37,798 bases of DNA from a virus, in IMG/VR virus record IMGVR_UViG_3300013116_000044, positions 1 to 37,798 of that record; one strand, 5' to 3'. The translations under genes and the position numbers were made by a program. Positions within the stretch are counted from its first letter, which is position 1, and each line of letters begins with the position of its first letter. The notes under the pieces are model-generated. The model worked only from the letters and a program-made list of their open reading frames with translations. It did no database searches and had not been told where the DNA came from. Positions 6,094-16,500 of the stretch are shown here, one piece after another.

Positions 6094-8886
6094 ATGGCTA
6101 ACATCACCACATCCGTCCCCAACCTGATTCAAGGAGTAAGCCAACAGTCTCCTCGGGTCAGGATTCCTGGTCAATGCGAGGATCAACTTAATGCTCTTCC
6201 TACAGTCACCAAGGGACTAACCAAGCGTCCACCAGCGCGGCTCATCAAGAAGCTGACCGATGCGAACGTCTTCAACAAAGGAGACATGGTTCACTTCATC
6301 GAACGCAGTGCGACCGAACGGTATGTGGTTGTTATTGAACACAGAAGCCAGAGCGACCGACAAGGTGTTCTCAGGGCGTTCAATGTGGACACAGGAGCGG
6401 AGGCAACGATTGAGGGTGTTACTGGTGGTTATAACATCAATAACAATTACCTTACGATACCCACAGCTTCAGACTCCCACAAGCTCCTCAAAGCTCGCAC
6501 CCTTGGAGACAGCACGTTCATCCTTAACACTACTAAGACTGTAGCCAAAGGCACGGAGAAGTCCGAAGCTCTCGACAAGTCACGCGCCTTGGTATTCATC
6601 AAGCAAGGTGACTTTGGTAAGAAGTATGGTCTTAAGTTCCGTGAAGTGGGACGTTTCACTGGTTCGGGAGCAACCTTCACGCTGACTTGGGAAGCAGTTG
6701 ACATCAAAGGGTTTTTTACAGCTAATCTTCAAAATCGTTCCTACCGCTTGAAGTCTGTTGAGGTTGCTTCAGGAGGCACAGGTTACGCAGATGATGACAC
6801 GCCTACTTTGGATTTTGTTGGTGTTGATTGGCAAGTCCGTCCTGAGATTGTTACCACTATTCAAGGTGGTTCTGTTACTAACGTAGAGTTGGTTCATCCA
6901 GGACAGACTATTTATTATTACACCAACTTAATAGACCCCACGGCTCCAGAGACCCAACCTCACAAGACACTCTCTGAGTTTCCTAGTTCTTCTAGCTCTT
7001 CGGCTCCTTATGAGGAAGTCTCTATTGTTACTGCTAAGTCTGACAGCAGCCCGAAAGAACAAGTAGCTGATTCTACAAACATCGCTAACGAACTTTACCT
7101 TGCTCTTACTAACCAAAGCCAAACGGCACATTACACACAAGCAGACACAAACAACGCAGCCGTAACCTCTAAATATTCATTCACCCTTAAGGACGGCTCA
7201 ATCATCATAAACCGCAATGACGGAAGGGACTTCTATGTGGAAGCCTTCGACGGTCTCAACGGATCTGGATTAGGACTCGTCCATAAAGAGGTGGATGCTC
7301 TCAGTGATCTTCCTGTTCGCGCACCTGATGGATTCCGTGTGGCAGTCCGAGGGGACGCTGATGCTAACGAAGATGACTACTACCTTAGATTTGAGAGTAA
7401 CGATGGACAAGCATTCGGAGAAGGTGGATGGGTTGAAGACGTAGGCCCAGACCTTGAAGTTGCCTTTGACGCTAACACTCTTCCTTTACAACTGGTCAAC
7501 ACCACTCTTAACACCTTCACACTCAACACTACCTCATGGTTACGCCGGCAAGCTGGCGACGATGAGACCAACCCGTTCCCTTCCTTTGTCGGCAAGACGA
7601 TCAACAACATGGTCTTCTTCAAGAACCGCTTTGGGTTCATCTTCCAGGATATCATCGTGTTGTCCGAGGCTGCTGAACTATTCAACTTCTTTAGGACCAC
7701 CGTAAGGACTCTTCTGGACACCGCTCCGATTGACATAACATCTGCCACCGCTAACGTGACTGACCTCCGCAGCAGTGTAGCATTCCAAGAGAATTTGTTA
7801 TTGTTTGGTAACCGTGGTCAGTTCGTCTTGAAAGGCGACCCGTTGACCAACGACACGGTAACACTCAATGCCATCACGAACTACAACTCGGACACCACCG
7901 CAGACCCGCTTGCAGTAGGATCGTATGTTTACTTTCCGTATGAGCGTGGAGAGTTCCTTGGAGTCCAAGAGTATAGCCTTAACGCCACCACGGATGTCTA
8001 TGACTCCGATGAGATCACCACACAGATCCCAGCGTATATTCCTAAAGGAGATGTGTTATTTGCTGCTGGGACATCCTCAGAGGAACTCTTGGCGTTCGCC
8101 ACAGGAGGCACGGACATCTACCTTTACAAATACTTCTTTAACGGACGAGAGAAAGTCCTGAGTTCATGGGGCAAGCTAACGATGCCATTTGATGTTATTG
8201 GGATGCACTTCATGAAGAGTTCGTTGTTCTGTGTAGGCGACAAGGCCGGACAGTCAGTGATCTCTGAGGTTAAGTTTGAAGAGCTACGCTTGGAGAGCGA
8301 CACCACAGGAGGCTTTACGGTTCACCTTGATCTTCTCAAGAAGCACACCTTTGACCAGACTGTTGTTACTGACGCAGTGGACATCACCATCGACCTCGGG
8401 TTCGTCCCTGAGAGTGGAGATGTAGTTGAGGTGTATGACTTGGATGGAAGGAAACTGAACATTGTTTCAATTAACAACAACACCGCCACCATCCAGGGCT
8501 TCTACAAGACATGCTTCTCTGGTCTTAAATACAACATGGAATGCACCTTGAGTGAGCCTGTGTTCAAACAAGGAAACCCTCCGACATCCTCGGGCCTCGC
8601 TCGGTTGATCCTTCGGAATGGCACGTTGTTCTTTTCGGATGCTTCAGCGTTCCAAATCGAGGTAACACCACGCGCCCGTGACAAGAGAATCTATTCGTAT
8701 AGTCCCTTGAACATCAACGTAGATGCGCTGGGGTCACGAGCTTCCGAGGAAGGTAAGTTTAGGTTTTCCATCTATACAGCAGCACCTGAGTCTGTTATTA
8801 AGATTGTAAATTCAAGTGCCTTTACCGCCAACTTCCAGTCCTGTGAATACGAAGCCAACGTCCACACCCGTTCAACTAGAATATAA
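6094..8886 (+). CDS. Tail tubular protein B (nozzle), T7 gp12-like
   Basis: The 930-residue protein begins with SVPNLIQGVSQQSPRVRIPG, the diagnostic N-terminus of T7 gp12-type nozzle proteins, and shows the family's FLKNRFGFI-like motif (here FFKNRFGFIFQD, about residue 508) and ENLLLFGNRGQFVLKG. Six copies form the tail nozzle. It is longer than T7 gp12 (794 residues); the extra length appears to be a serine/threonine-rich insertion around residues 285-340 (SEFPSSSSSSAPYEEVS). The last 71 bases overlap the start chosen for the next gene. Confidence 0.96.
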   Translation: MANITTSVPNLIQGVSQQSPRVRIPGQCEDQLNALPTVTKGLTKRPPARLIKKLTDANVFNKGDMVHFIERSATERYVVVIEHRSQSDRQGVLRAFNVDTGAEATIEGVTGGYNINNNYLTIPTASDSHKLLKARTLGDSTFILNTTKTVAKGTEKSEALDKSRALVFIKQGDFGKKYGLKFREVGRFTGSGATFTLTWEAVDIKGFFTANLQNRSYRLKSVEVASGGTGYADDDTPTLDFVGVDWQVRPEIVTTIQGGSVTNVELVHPGQTIYYYTNLIDPTAPETQPHKTLSEFPSSSSSSAPYEEVSIVTAKSDSSPKEQVADSTNIANELYLALTNQSQTAHYTQADTNNAAVTSKYSFTLKDGSIIINRNDGRDFYVEAFDGLNGSGLGLVHKEVDALSDLPVRAPDGFRVAVRGDADANEDDYYLRFESNDGQAFGEGGWVEDVGPDLEVAFDANTLPLQLVNTTLNTFTLNTTSWLRRQAGDDETNPFPSFVGKTINNMVFFKNRFGFIFQDIIVLSEAAELFNFFRTTVRTLLDTAPIDITSATANVTDLRSSVAFQENLLLFGNRGQFVLKGDPLTNDTVTLNAITNYNSDTTADPLAVGSYVYFPYERGEFLGVQEYSLNATTDVYDSDEITTQIPAYIPKGDVLFAAGTSSEELLAFATGGTDIYLYKYFFNGREKVLSSWGKLTMPFDVIGMHFMKSSLFCVGDKAGQSVISEVKFEELRLESDTTGGFTVHLDLLKKHTFDQTVVTDAVDITIDLGFVPESGDVVEVYDLDGRKLNIVSINNNTATIQGFYKTCFSGLKYNMECTLSEPVFKQGNPPTSSGLARLILRNGTLFFSDASAFQIEVTPRARDKRIYSYSPLNINVDALGSRASEEGKFRFSIYTAAPESVIKIVNSSAFTANFQSCEYEANVHTRSTRI

Positions 8887-9343
8887 AAACGTCTACATCC
8901 GTTCTGCACTCCCAAGTGACATCGAGGACGTAGGTGATAACATGCGGGAGATCGACAAGCTGGAGTGTTTGTTAAGCTCAGGGACTCGCCCTAGAGACGC
9001 TATACGCGCCGGCCTAGAGACTGATTTCCATACATGGTCTATCTGCTCCAACAAAACCAAGAAACCTTTGGCTTGCTTCGGGGTTGGCCCTTTGATGCCT
9101 AATGACTCCAATTACATATGGTTGCTTTGCACGGATGACTTGATTAAAGAATCAGGCAGGGAGTTCGCCAAAGCGAGCAAAGCGTGGGTTAAGTTTATTG
9201 TTAACCACTACCAACTTCCTTGTGTCAACGAGGTCCACACCGAGAACACCCATGCGTTACGCTGGTTGAAATGGTGCGGTGCTACCGTTGAAGAGCCAAA
9301 AGAAAACGATTTCTCCTTATTTACTATACACCCCAACGAATAA
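8816..9343 (+). CDS. gp13-like protein with acetyltransferase (GNAT-like) fold
   Basis: The product contains YIRSALPSDIEDVGDNMREIDKLE (in part: ALPSDIEDVGDNMREID), followed by a central sheet and ACFGVGPL, and ends with EVHTENTHALRWLKWCGA. This is the phage T7 gp13 / DUF2833 family, related to GNAT acetyltransferases. In T7, gp13 is needed for virion assembly. The start is uncertain: GTG at 8816 and GTG at 8843 both lie inside the tail tubular B gene, and no ATG precedes the domain. The overlap of up to 71 bases suggests coupled translation. Confidence 0.8.
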   Translation: MPLPPTSSPVNTKPTSTPVQLEYKNVYIRSALPSDIEDVGDNMREIDKLECLLSSGTRPRDAIRAGLETDFHTWSICSNKTKKPLACFGVGPLMPNDSNYIWLLCTDDLIKESGREFAKASKAWVKFIVNHYQLPCVNEVHTENTHALRWLKWCGATVEEPKENDFSLFTIHPNE

Positions 9344-9350
9344 CATTATT

Positions 9351-10046
9351 ATGTGTCTTCCCGCTGTCCCCTACGTTGTAGGTGGCTTAACCGCTATAAC
9401 ATCATACGCTGGTCAAAGAGCCGCTGCTAATGCTCAAGAAAAAGCTCAAGCTCAAGCCTCTGCTGCTGAACAGATTAGAGCAGGAAAAGCAAACACCGCT
9501 GTTCGTCTTAGACAGGCTCAAGAGAGCATCGCACGAGCACAACGTAAAGACGCAGCACAGATCAAAGGGATGGCTGCAAAGTCCAGCACTACACTCAGTG
9601 CCCTCACAGAGGGAGGCGTAGCAGGACGCACCTTGGATATGTTAGAGCGAGACCTCGCAGCCCAAGAAGCACGTTATCAGTTCTCCGAGGATCGCCAGAC
9701 GAATCTACAAGCGACTCAATCCGCATTCACCTTGGAGGAGGAAGCATCACGAACAATGATGAACCAGCTTCGGATTAATCGTCCGATCCAGCAAGCCAGC
9801 CTTCTTTCAGCAGGTCTTAGCGGTCTTAAAGCGGGGATGTCAATGTCGCAAGCCATGCAAGGGATGAGTCCACCTGAGTCTGCTGCTAAAGCTCTCGACG
9901 GAGATCCCGTTGGTGGGGGTGTTTCAGAATATCCAATCGTTAACACTGGAGCGCCTGTGGGACCTTATGATCTACCCCACGTAGGAATTAAAACCCCCGT
10001 AGGAGGAATCGCGCCTATTCCTGGGACAGTAATCCCACCCGCATAA
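9351..10046 (+). CDS. Internal virion protein, T7 gp14-like
   Basis: From the ATG at 9351 the product is 231 residues (T7 gp14 is 196). The N-terminus MCLPAVPYVVGGLTAITSYA is a hydrophobic segment, followed by a long alanine/glutamine-rich helix (about 25-130) typical of gp14-like ejection proteins, which insert into the outer membrane at infection. A frame-open TTG start at 9279 was rejected because it lies within the preceding gene and homologues start at MCLP-type N-termini. The C-terminal 60 residues are glycine/proline-rich. Confidence 0.85.
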   Translation: MCLPAVPYVVGGLTAITSYAGQRAAANAQEKAQAQASAAEQIRAGKANTAVRLRQAQESIARAQRKDAAQIKGMAAKSSTTLSALTEGGVAGRTLDMLERDLAAQEARYQFSEDRQTNLQATQSAFTLEEEASRTMMNQLRINRPIQQASLLSAGLSGLKAGMSMSQAMQGMSPPESAAKALDGDPVGGGVSEYPIVNTGAPVGPYDLPHVGIKTPVGGIAPIPGTVIPPA

Positions 10047-10076
10047 CAAACACACCTACAAAAAGAACACTTTTCT

Positions 10077-12566
10077 ATGACTCAGCAAGAAGCACTTTCA
10101 GCCCTATTCAATAACGCGGCACGACGCCCTGTAGATGTTAATCTTGGACAAGTCCCTCTCACTCCTACTATTGGTCGCATGGGGAACTACAATGTTGTTG
10201 TAAGTCAAACGCCGAGAGACAATAGAGCCTTAGAACTATCCCGTGCGTTATCTGAGCTTCCTCAACTACTAGGACAGGCGCGTAACATAAGTGCGGCATC
10301 AGGAGCGCGACAAGCGGAAGAAATATCCCTTGAGGAGTTAGAAGCTAAAGTTAAAAACGGAGACGCTGACGCTGAAGGAACCCTGACATGGCTAGGAGCG
10401 GATAAAGCGTATCAAGAGTTAGCTTACAAGAGACTTGCTGACGCTAACATCACACCAACGCTCACAAATATTTCCAGCGAGTTCGACCGTATGTCTCACG
10501 CGGAGTTGTTAAAGTTTAACTCACCAGATGACATCAAAGCTCACGTTCAAGGTAGATTGGTAGGATCTCTCGACCCAGGCATCATGGAGACAATCAAAGG
10601 GAAACCTTGGATGGAAATACGCCACAATAGATACATGGAGGCTATAGTTCCCGAATATGTTGAAAAGGTAAACGCTAGTATCGAAGGTCGTAAACACGAA
10701 TTCAAAATAAAAGAAGCTCTTGCAGCATTAGAGACGAACTTCTTGAGTCAAGCGGGAATTAATCTTGAAGATATACCAACAGATCAGATTGATAGTGTGT
10801 TAGCCGTAAGTCAGGCAGCTAAGTTTGATCCTTCTCAGATATGGTTAGACAACTTTCAATACGCTCTTGATTTTGCTAGATCACAAGGAGAAGCAGCAGG
10901 ATTGGACAGGTTCCAAATCGAAGACACACTAATCCCAGCCCTTACTGCAAAATACAACATGCTGGTTGAGGATGAACGCCATAGCGAAGCTGATCTAGTC
11001 TTAGAGGCAATGGAAAGCGGCGATCTCAAAATCAACGGAAGACCAATCAACAGATCCTCCGCTGGGATGAGGTTAATTCAAAACGCAGAAGCACGTCTTG
11101 AACGCGCTCTTGAAGCTGACGAAGGGGAGTTTGACCAAAAGAAGGTTGACTCTTACCAGTTAAAAGAAATCACCCGTTATAACGATGCACGAGCATTGTC
11201 TGACTTCCAGACCGAGGATTACGAAGACTACTACCGCCAACAACGTGCAGACCTTGATAACCCCGAGTTAGGTTTCAGTGTTAGAGAACAGCTTGAACTA
11301 AGCAAATTCTACGACAAAGAGATCGCCCGTCTTCGTGGAAGCGAGAGAATCTACGAGAACTTCTCCGACCCAGCAAAAGACAAAAAGACAGAGGAGTTCT
11401 TGGAAACTTACGAAACCACAAAGCGAACTTTTCTACAGAAAGGAATATCAACTGAAAGAGCGCGAGAGTCTTCTGGTCTTGATCCCGCAGAGTTCAACTC
11501 AATGTTCCTTATGGAAGTGAAGAACCAATATGGAGAGATAACCGGCATGAAATTCAGACCAGAGACGGAATATATCTTAAGTGATGCTGCTCTACAAGCT
11601 GAGATGAGCACAATAGAATCCTACATCGACCGTCCACGAGGTGATCTCTTCTTAGGGAGTGATAGTGTTAGTGCGGGGAACGTCCCGAATCAAACAGAAT
11701 TCCGTGGTGATGTATCTGAAACCGCTCAAGGATTCCTTGATGACGCATTAGGAAAATACTTCCAAGATGCGGTTAAACGCAGACAGGCTCAAAATCCACC
11801 CGTGTCAGATGAGGAAGCTCAGAAGAGGCTGGAGAGATCCGTGGAAGCAGAAATGTCTGAACGACACTACAAGAGAAGTTTAGCCAGCGGAGACGCTTTG
11901 CTCAATACGAAAGGGGAAATAACATCTAAACGACTACCAGTTCAACAAGGAGAATCGGCAAAGGTAGAATATTTGGGTGTTACAGGTGAATTCTCAGAGG
12001 TGGGTGACGAGCGTCCTCGTTTCTACCCCCTTAACATAACAAATGATGCTATTAAAAACAAATACGCATCTAAATTGCTTAAAGAGAATCCTTTATTGAA
12101 AAGGTTGGAACTTATGTCCGGCCTTGAAGCGGAAGCTAGGAGACCTGCACGTTTAGAAGCAGTGGGGAAGACGTTGGATAAGATTTACGGAACGGACGTA
12201 TATGACGATGAACTTAAAAGAGAACTAGAACTCGTGAGGTATTCTGGGATAAGTTTCGGTGCGCTTACGGATGGGGGACGGGAGGACGGCGAATACACAA
12301 CCGGACCTAGGTTATTAAAAGCCGACCAAAGGCAAGTCCCGTGGACCATTGACTACAATAAATTCGACAACTTCAGCACCGCTGCTGCAACCAAAGAACG
12401 CATCTTTAACCTCGGAGCCATTACCAGATACAAACAACAAGGTAAAGATGACGATTTCAGACGCATCCACAGTGCGCTCCTAAAAAACTCTGGTATATCT
12501 TTAGAGGCATTCATTCAAAACCAAGTCAAACTCGCTGAGTCCGTCTACGGAAATCTCGAAGAGTAA
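10077..12566 (+). CDS. Internal virion protein, T7 gp15-like
   Basis: The 829-residue, largely helical and charged protein lies between gp14- and gp16-like genes and has the N-terminal proline-rich start (RRPVDVNLGQVPLTPT) followed by long helical repeats expected of gp15-type core proteins (T7 gp15 is 747). In T7, gp15 and gp16 form the periplasmic ejection channel and DNA translocation motor. No catalytic domain is evident. Assignment rests on size, position and helical character more than on a specific motif. Confidence 0.8.
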   Translation: MTQQEALSALFNNAARRPVDVNLGQVPLTPTIGRMGNYNVVVSQTPRDNRALELSRALSELPQLLGQARNISAASGARQAEEISLEELEAKVKNGDADAEGTLTWLGADKAYQELAYKRLADANITPTLTNISSEFDRMSHAELLKFNSPDDIKAHVQGRLVGSLDPGIMETIKGKPWMEIRHNRYMEAIVPEYVEKVNASIEGRKHEFKIKEALAALETNFLSQAGINLEDIPTDQIDSVLAVSQAAKFDPSQIWLDNFQYALDFARSQGEAAGLDRFQIEDTLIPALTAKYNMLVEDERHSEADLVLEAMESGDLKINGRPINRSSAGMRLIQNAEARLERALEADEGEFDQKKVDSYQLKEITRYNDARALSDFQTEDYEDYYRQQRADLDNPELGFSVREQLELSKFYDKEIARLRGSERIYENFSDPAKDKKTEEFLETYETTKRTFLQKGISTERARESSGLDPAEFNSMFLMEVKNQYGEITGMKFRPETEYILSDAALQAEMSTIESYIDRPRGDLFLGSDSVSAGNVPNQTEFRGDVSETAQGFLDDALGKYFQDAVKRRQAQNPPVSDEEAQKRLERSVEAEMSERHYKRSLASGDALLNTKGEITSKRLPVQQGESAKVEYLGVTGEFSEVGDERPRFYPLNITNDAIKNKYASKLLKENPLLKRLELMSGLEAEARRPARLEAVGKTLDKIYGTDVYDDELKRELELVRYSGISFGALTDGGREDGEYTTGPRLLKADQRQVPWTIDYNKFDNFSTAAATKERIFNLGAITRYKQQGKDDDFRRIHSALLKNSGISLEAFIQNQVKLAESVYGNLEE

Positions 12567-12584
12567 CCCCACACAACAAATAAC

Positions 12585-13502
12585 ATGAGTCTTTTTGCTT
12601 CCCGAAGTTTATTCCAAAGCCCACGATTCCTTGCTCCTAACTCCCTAGAGGCTTCAACATTTGAAGAGGTTGATGAGGATTACGCCCATCTCGACCGCTT
12701 TCAAACTGCCCAGCAGATGAAGAGAGACGCTCCTGATGATGTGGGATTCCTTGAAGACGTAGGGACTGGTCTTTTGGCTGGTGTTGAAGGATTCGGTAGA
12801 TCACTCATTGGCTTTGCTGATATGGTTCTGTTTGATGCCCTTCCAGAAGAATGGGAGGAACGCTCCTTTGATCGCCCACAAGGAATGGTGGGAGGATTGG
12901 TTGAAGGTATCACTCAGTTTGGATTAGGTCTGATTCCTGGTCTTGGGGTTGCTGGACTAGCCGCGAAAGGAGCCAAGGCTTTTGGAGCCGGCAGTAAACT
13001 TGTATCGGGTGTTAAGACCGTATCGGCTGGAGCCACTGCTGACTTCATCTCCTTCGACGAACATGAGGCGAGACTTAGTGACTTCCTTGTGGGACACGAT
13101 GCAACCCGTAACGCCATCACAGAATACCTTCAGTCAAACGAAGAGGACAGTGCCTTTGAGGGACGCATGAAGAACGTCATTGAAGGGGGCGCATTAGGCG
13201 CAATCGGAGGAGTCCTTATCAAAAGCGTAAAGGCTCTTAAGAAAGGAAAACAACTTGATGGAACCCCTGCTTCGATAGCCGCTAAAGATGCTGCTGACAA
13301 GGAGCTTAAACACGCTCTAGTGGACACTGGACTAGCAACTGAGGACGGTCTTAGGTTGGTGCAAGAAACCGACGAACTACTACCCGAAGCGACCATGAGA
13401 GTTCAAACTCAAATGTCAGTGTCTCGTCTAGATTACCAAGGAAGCCCTAACACAAAGACTGACCCAACAAGCATCACTCCGAAATACCCAGAGTGTAAAT
13501 AA
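12585..13502 (+). CDS. Internal virion protein, gp16-like N-terminal-type module
   Basis: The 305-residue protein has two glycine-rich hydrophobic helical segments (GGLVEGITQFGLGLIPGLGV at about 105-125, and NVIEGGALGAIGGVLI at about 197-212) bracketing ATADFISFDEHEARLSDFL. In many marine T7-like phages this last motif and the EDSAFEGRMKNVIEG block occur inside the giant gp16-like ejection protein. Here they are on a separate ORF that stops 26 bases before the 1186-residue ORF. Either the gp16 equivalent is naturally split into two proteins or a stop has interrupted it. I see no transglycosylase catalytic domain like that at the T7 gp16 N-terminus. Confidence 0.7.
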   Translation: MSLFASRSLFQSPRFLAPNSLEASTFEEVDEDYAHLDRFQTAQQMKRDAPDDVGFLEDVGTGLLAGVEGFGRSLIGFADMVLFDALPEEWEERSFDRPQGMVGGLVEGITQFGLGLIPGLGVAGLAAKGAKAFGAGSKLVSGVKTVSAGATADFISFDEHEARLSDFLVGHDATRNAITEYLQSNEEDSAFEGRMKNVIEGGALGAIGGVLIKSVKALKKGKQLDGTPASIAAKDAADKELKHALVDTGLATEDGLRLVQETDELLPEATMRVQTQMSVSRLDYQGSPNTKTDPTSITPKYPECK

Positions 13503-13528
13503 GCGGATAATAATACCAATCAACAATC

Positions 13529-16500
13529 ATGAGTGAACCCTGTTATACTGGAGGACCAGAAGCCCTTATAAACAACGCTAACGCACTTGAAGCACTATTA
13601 GGCGCAGATAAGTTTAGTAAAATCCGAGATGTCGTTAATGGCATCACTAAAAACTTAGAAGAAGAACTACCCACACTCACTGAGGATAACTTAAAAGAAG
13701 TGTTCGCCACCATGCGTGCGCGTGAGACAGCTACAGGTGGAAACCCTGAGATTTATAAGAGCGCACTCCAGAACATCACACTAAAGAATCCCGATGGGAC
13801 TAGAGCAGATGATGTGTTTGAAGCGATCCGTTCCGTGATGTTACACCAACATGTTTACACCCAGGGGATGCAAGTAAGCACGAACAAGATGATTGGGTTG
13901 GCTGAACAGATAACAAACGCCAAGTCCAAAGGGTTATCCGCAAAAGAGGTAGAAGGTTTAGAGGTTCAGTTTATCTCCGCACAGGCGCAGCTAAGGAACT
14001 ACATGGCGCATCGTTCATCCATCGGTTCTGGGTTGAGTTTTGCCTTTTCCCAGAGACGCAAGTCGAACGTGGTCAACGCGACAGAAGCCTTGGATGGTTA
14101 TGTGGAGTCGTTCACCAAGAACTACAAGGATGCTTTTGAAGGCGAAGAGTTTCTTCAAGGGGTTGAACGCAACAGTAAAACCAAAAAAATCCTTGAGCGT
14201 CAGATCAAAGACCTGGCCGAGGATGCTGACATATCGCCTCACGTTCAAGCCGCAAAGGATGCGGTGACGGAAACCCAAGCGGATCTTGATAACTACCTAA
14301 AGACACGCGAAGCTGGCGAAGCCGGCGCAAAGAAGAAGAAGACCGAAGTGGATCAGACGGAAGTGGATCTTCAAGCCAAGGTGAAAGCAGCTACGGATGA
14401 TGTTACTCAGTTAACACGACTCAAAGACCTTCAAGATAAAGTGAAGGTTGAAGAGATGGACACAAGCTCACTCCAAGCGGAGATTGATAGTCTTAAACCC
14501 GCCGGTGGGAAATCTCATTCAACTCTCCAACGCCAACTTGCTAAACTTAAAAAGGACGGAGCAGCTCCAGAGGAGATCGAGGATCTTACTAAGCAAGTTA
14601 AGGAAGCTAGAACAGCCAAGGACAAAAGAGATGGTCTGCAAAAAAGACTAGCCAACCTCAAGAACAACAACAAAGAGATTTCTAAGGTTGAAGCAGAGAT
14701 CGAGAAGTTACAAGGCAAGGTAGACAAGATCAAGGAGCTTAACCAACTGGAAAAGACCTTAGAACGCCTCAAGAAGCCTAAGAGCGACATCAAGAAGACC
14801 AAAGAGGAGATCGAAAAGATCAAGAAGGCACGGGAAGAAGAAGCCCGAAGAAGGATTGAAGCATCGGAAATCACGACCGAAGCCCAATACAAGAAATTCA
14901 TCAACCAGACTCTAGGAGCTAGGGACGCAAAAACCTTGGCTAAACGTCTCACATTCGCTGATAAGATGGGCAAAGCTGAAGAGTCCGTAAGGCACGCTGC
15001 AAACATGTCAGAGAAAACAGGGTTCCACAAGACACTGGATATGGGATTGCAGTGGTTCACAGGAAGTCTCCTGAGTGGTCCTCCAACATTCGTCCTTAAC
15101 GCAGTAACACCTATCCTTTCCAGAACTCTTCAACAACTAGAGCTAGCCACAGGCGCGTTGATGACAGGTAACATGCCTCTCTTCAAAGCATCCCTAGATA
15201 TGCACAACCTGTTCTACGGGACACGCGATGCCTTCAAAATGGGTAACGCATCCCTCCAGATGGACAAAGACGCACTCTTAGGAGGGCAAAGGATGTTTGA
15301 CGAAGGTGATGACTTCGGCGCGTTTGCATCTGCCAACTTCAAAAACGTCTTCCTGAGTAACGAACCGATGTCGAAAGTGATGGACACCATTAACTTCCTT
15401 ACAAGGCTCCCCAACAGGATCAATGGATCGGTTGACTCATTCAACAAAACAATGGCAACCATGAAGTATCTTCGGACTCACTTTACGGCTGACGCAATCG
15501 CCAAGAAGATTCCGCATGGTGAAGTAGAAGAATACGTTCGTAAGAATGTCCAAAAGATGTTCAACAAGGACGGATCTCTTTACTCGGAAGCTAGGATGAT
15601 GAAGGCAGCAGTGAAGCAAGCCAACGACGAAGGTCTTAGCCGCTCATCGGACGAAGCTACCATCAAGTTCCAACAAAGAGTTGCAGAGATTATTGAAGGC
15701 CGCCTTAAGGAGCTAGGACCGGATAAAACTAATGCTGACACCTTATCCCGCACGGCTGAAAAGTTTGCCCGTGAAAGCACCTTCACTGATGAACCAGGTA
15801 AGTTCACTCAACTCATCAAACAAGGCTTGAACCACATGCCCGTGTTTAAGTTCATCATGCCGTTCGTAAGCACTCCCATGAACATCCTTCACTTCGGATG
15901 GAGACGCACACTTCCAGGCGCAATGATTGATGGAATGATTCCCGTTCTTAAAAAGACCAAAGAAGCAAGAATGAAGGAATGGGCTGAACTCACTCCTATG
16001 GAGCAAGCAGCATCAAGAGGACGTTATGCAACCGCAGTGGCTTCCACAGGGGCTATGATTTACTTTGCCTCCCAACACGGTGACCGTATCACTGGGGGTG
16101 GGCCAAGAAACCAAAAGGAACGGAAAGCGTTAATGGCGACCGGATGGCAACCTTACTCGTTCGTCATGAAGGGTGAAGACGGCTCAAAGACGTATGTTAG
16201 TTATGAACGAGTAGATCCGTTGGCAACCATGATCGGTCTTATCGCTGACGCAGCGGAGTTCACAAAGATGAACCCTGATGACAGCGAAAGTTTTGCCGAG
16301 TTGTTTTCAGCGTTGTCCTTCACAGTGGCTGAGAACATGACGGACAAGTCATTCCTTCGCGGTATTAACAACATTCTTAACATCACTCAAGAGCCGGACA
16401 TTTACATACCGAAGACGTTCAAGGACATCACCTCTGCGATGGCAGTCCCTATGTTCATTGATAAAATCAAGAACGTAGACGGTGAGCAGATGATCCGCGA

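Noticed and set aside
14515-15060. 181-codon minus-strand ORF opposite the gp16-like coiled coil
   Set aside because: Leu/Ser-rich mirror of lysine/glutamate codons on the real strand; no independent support.
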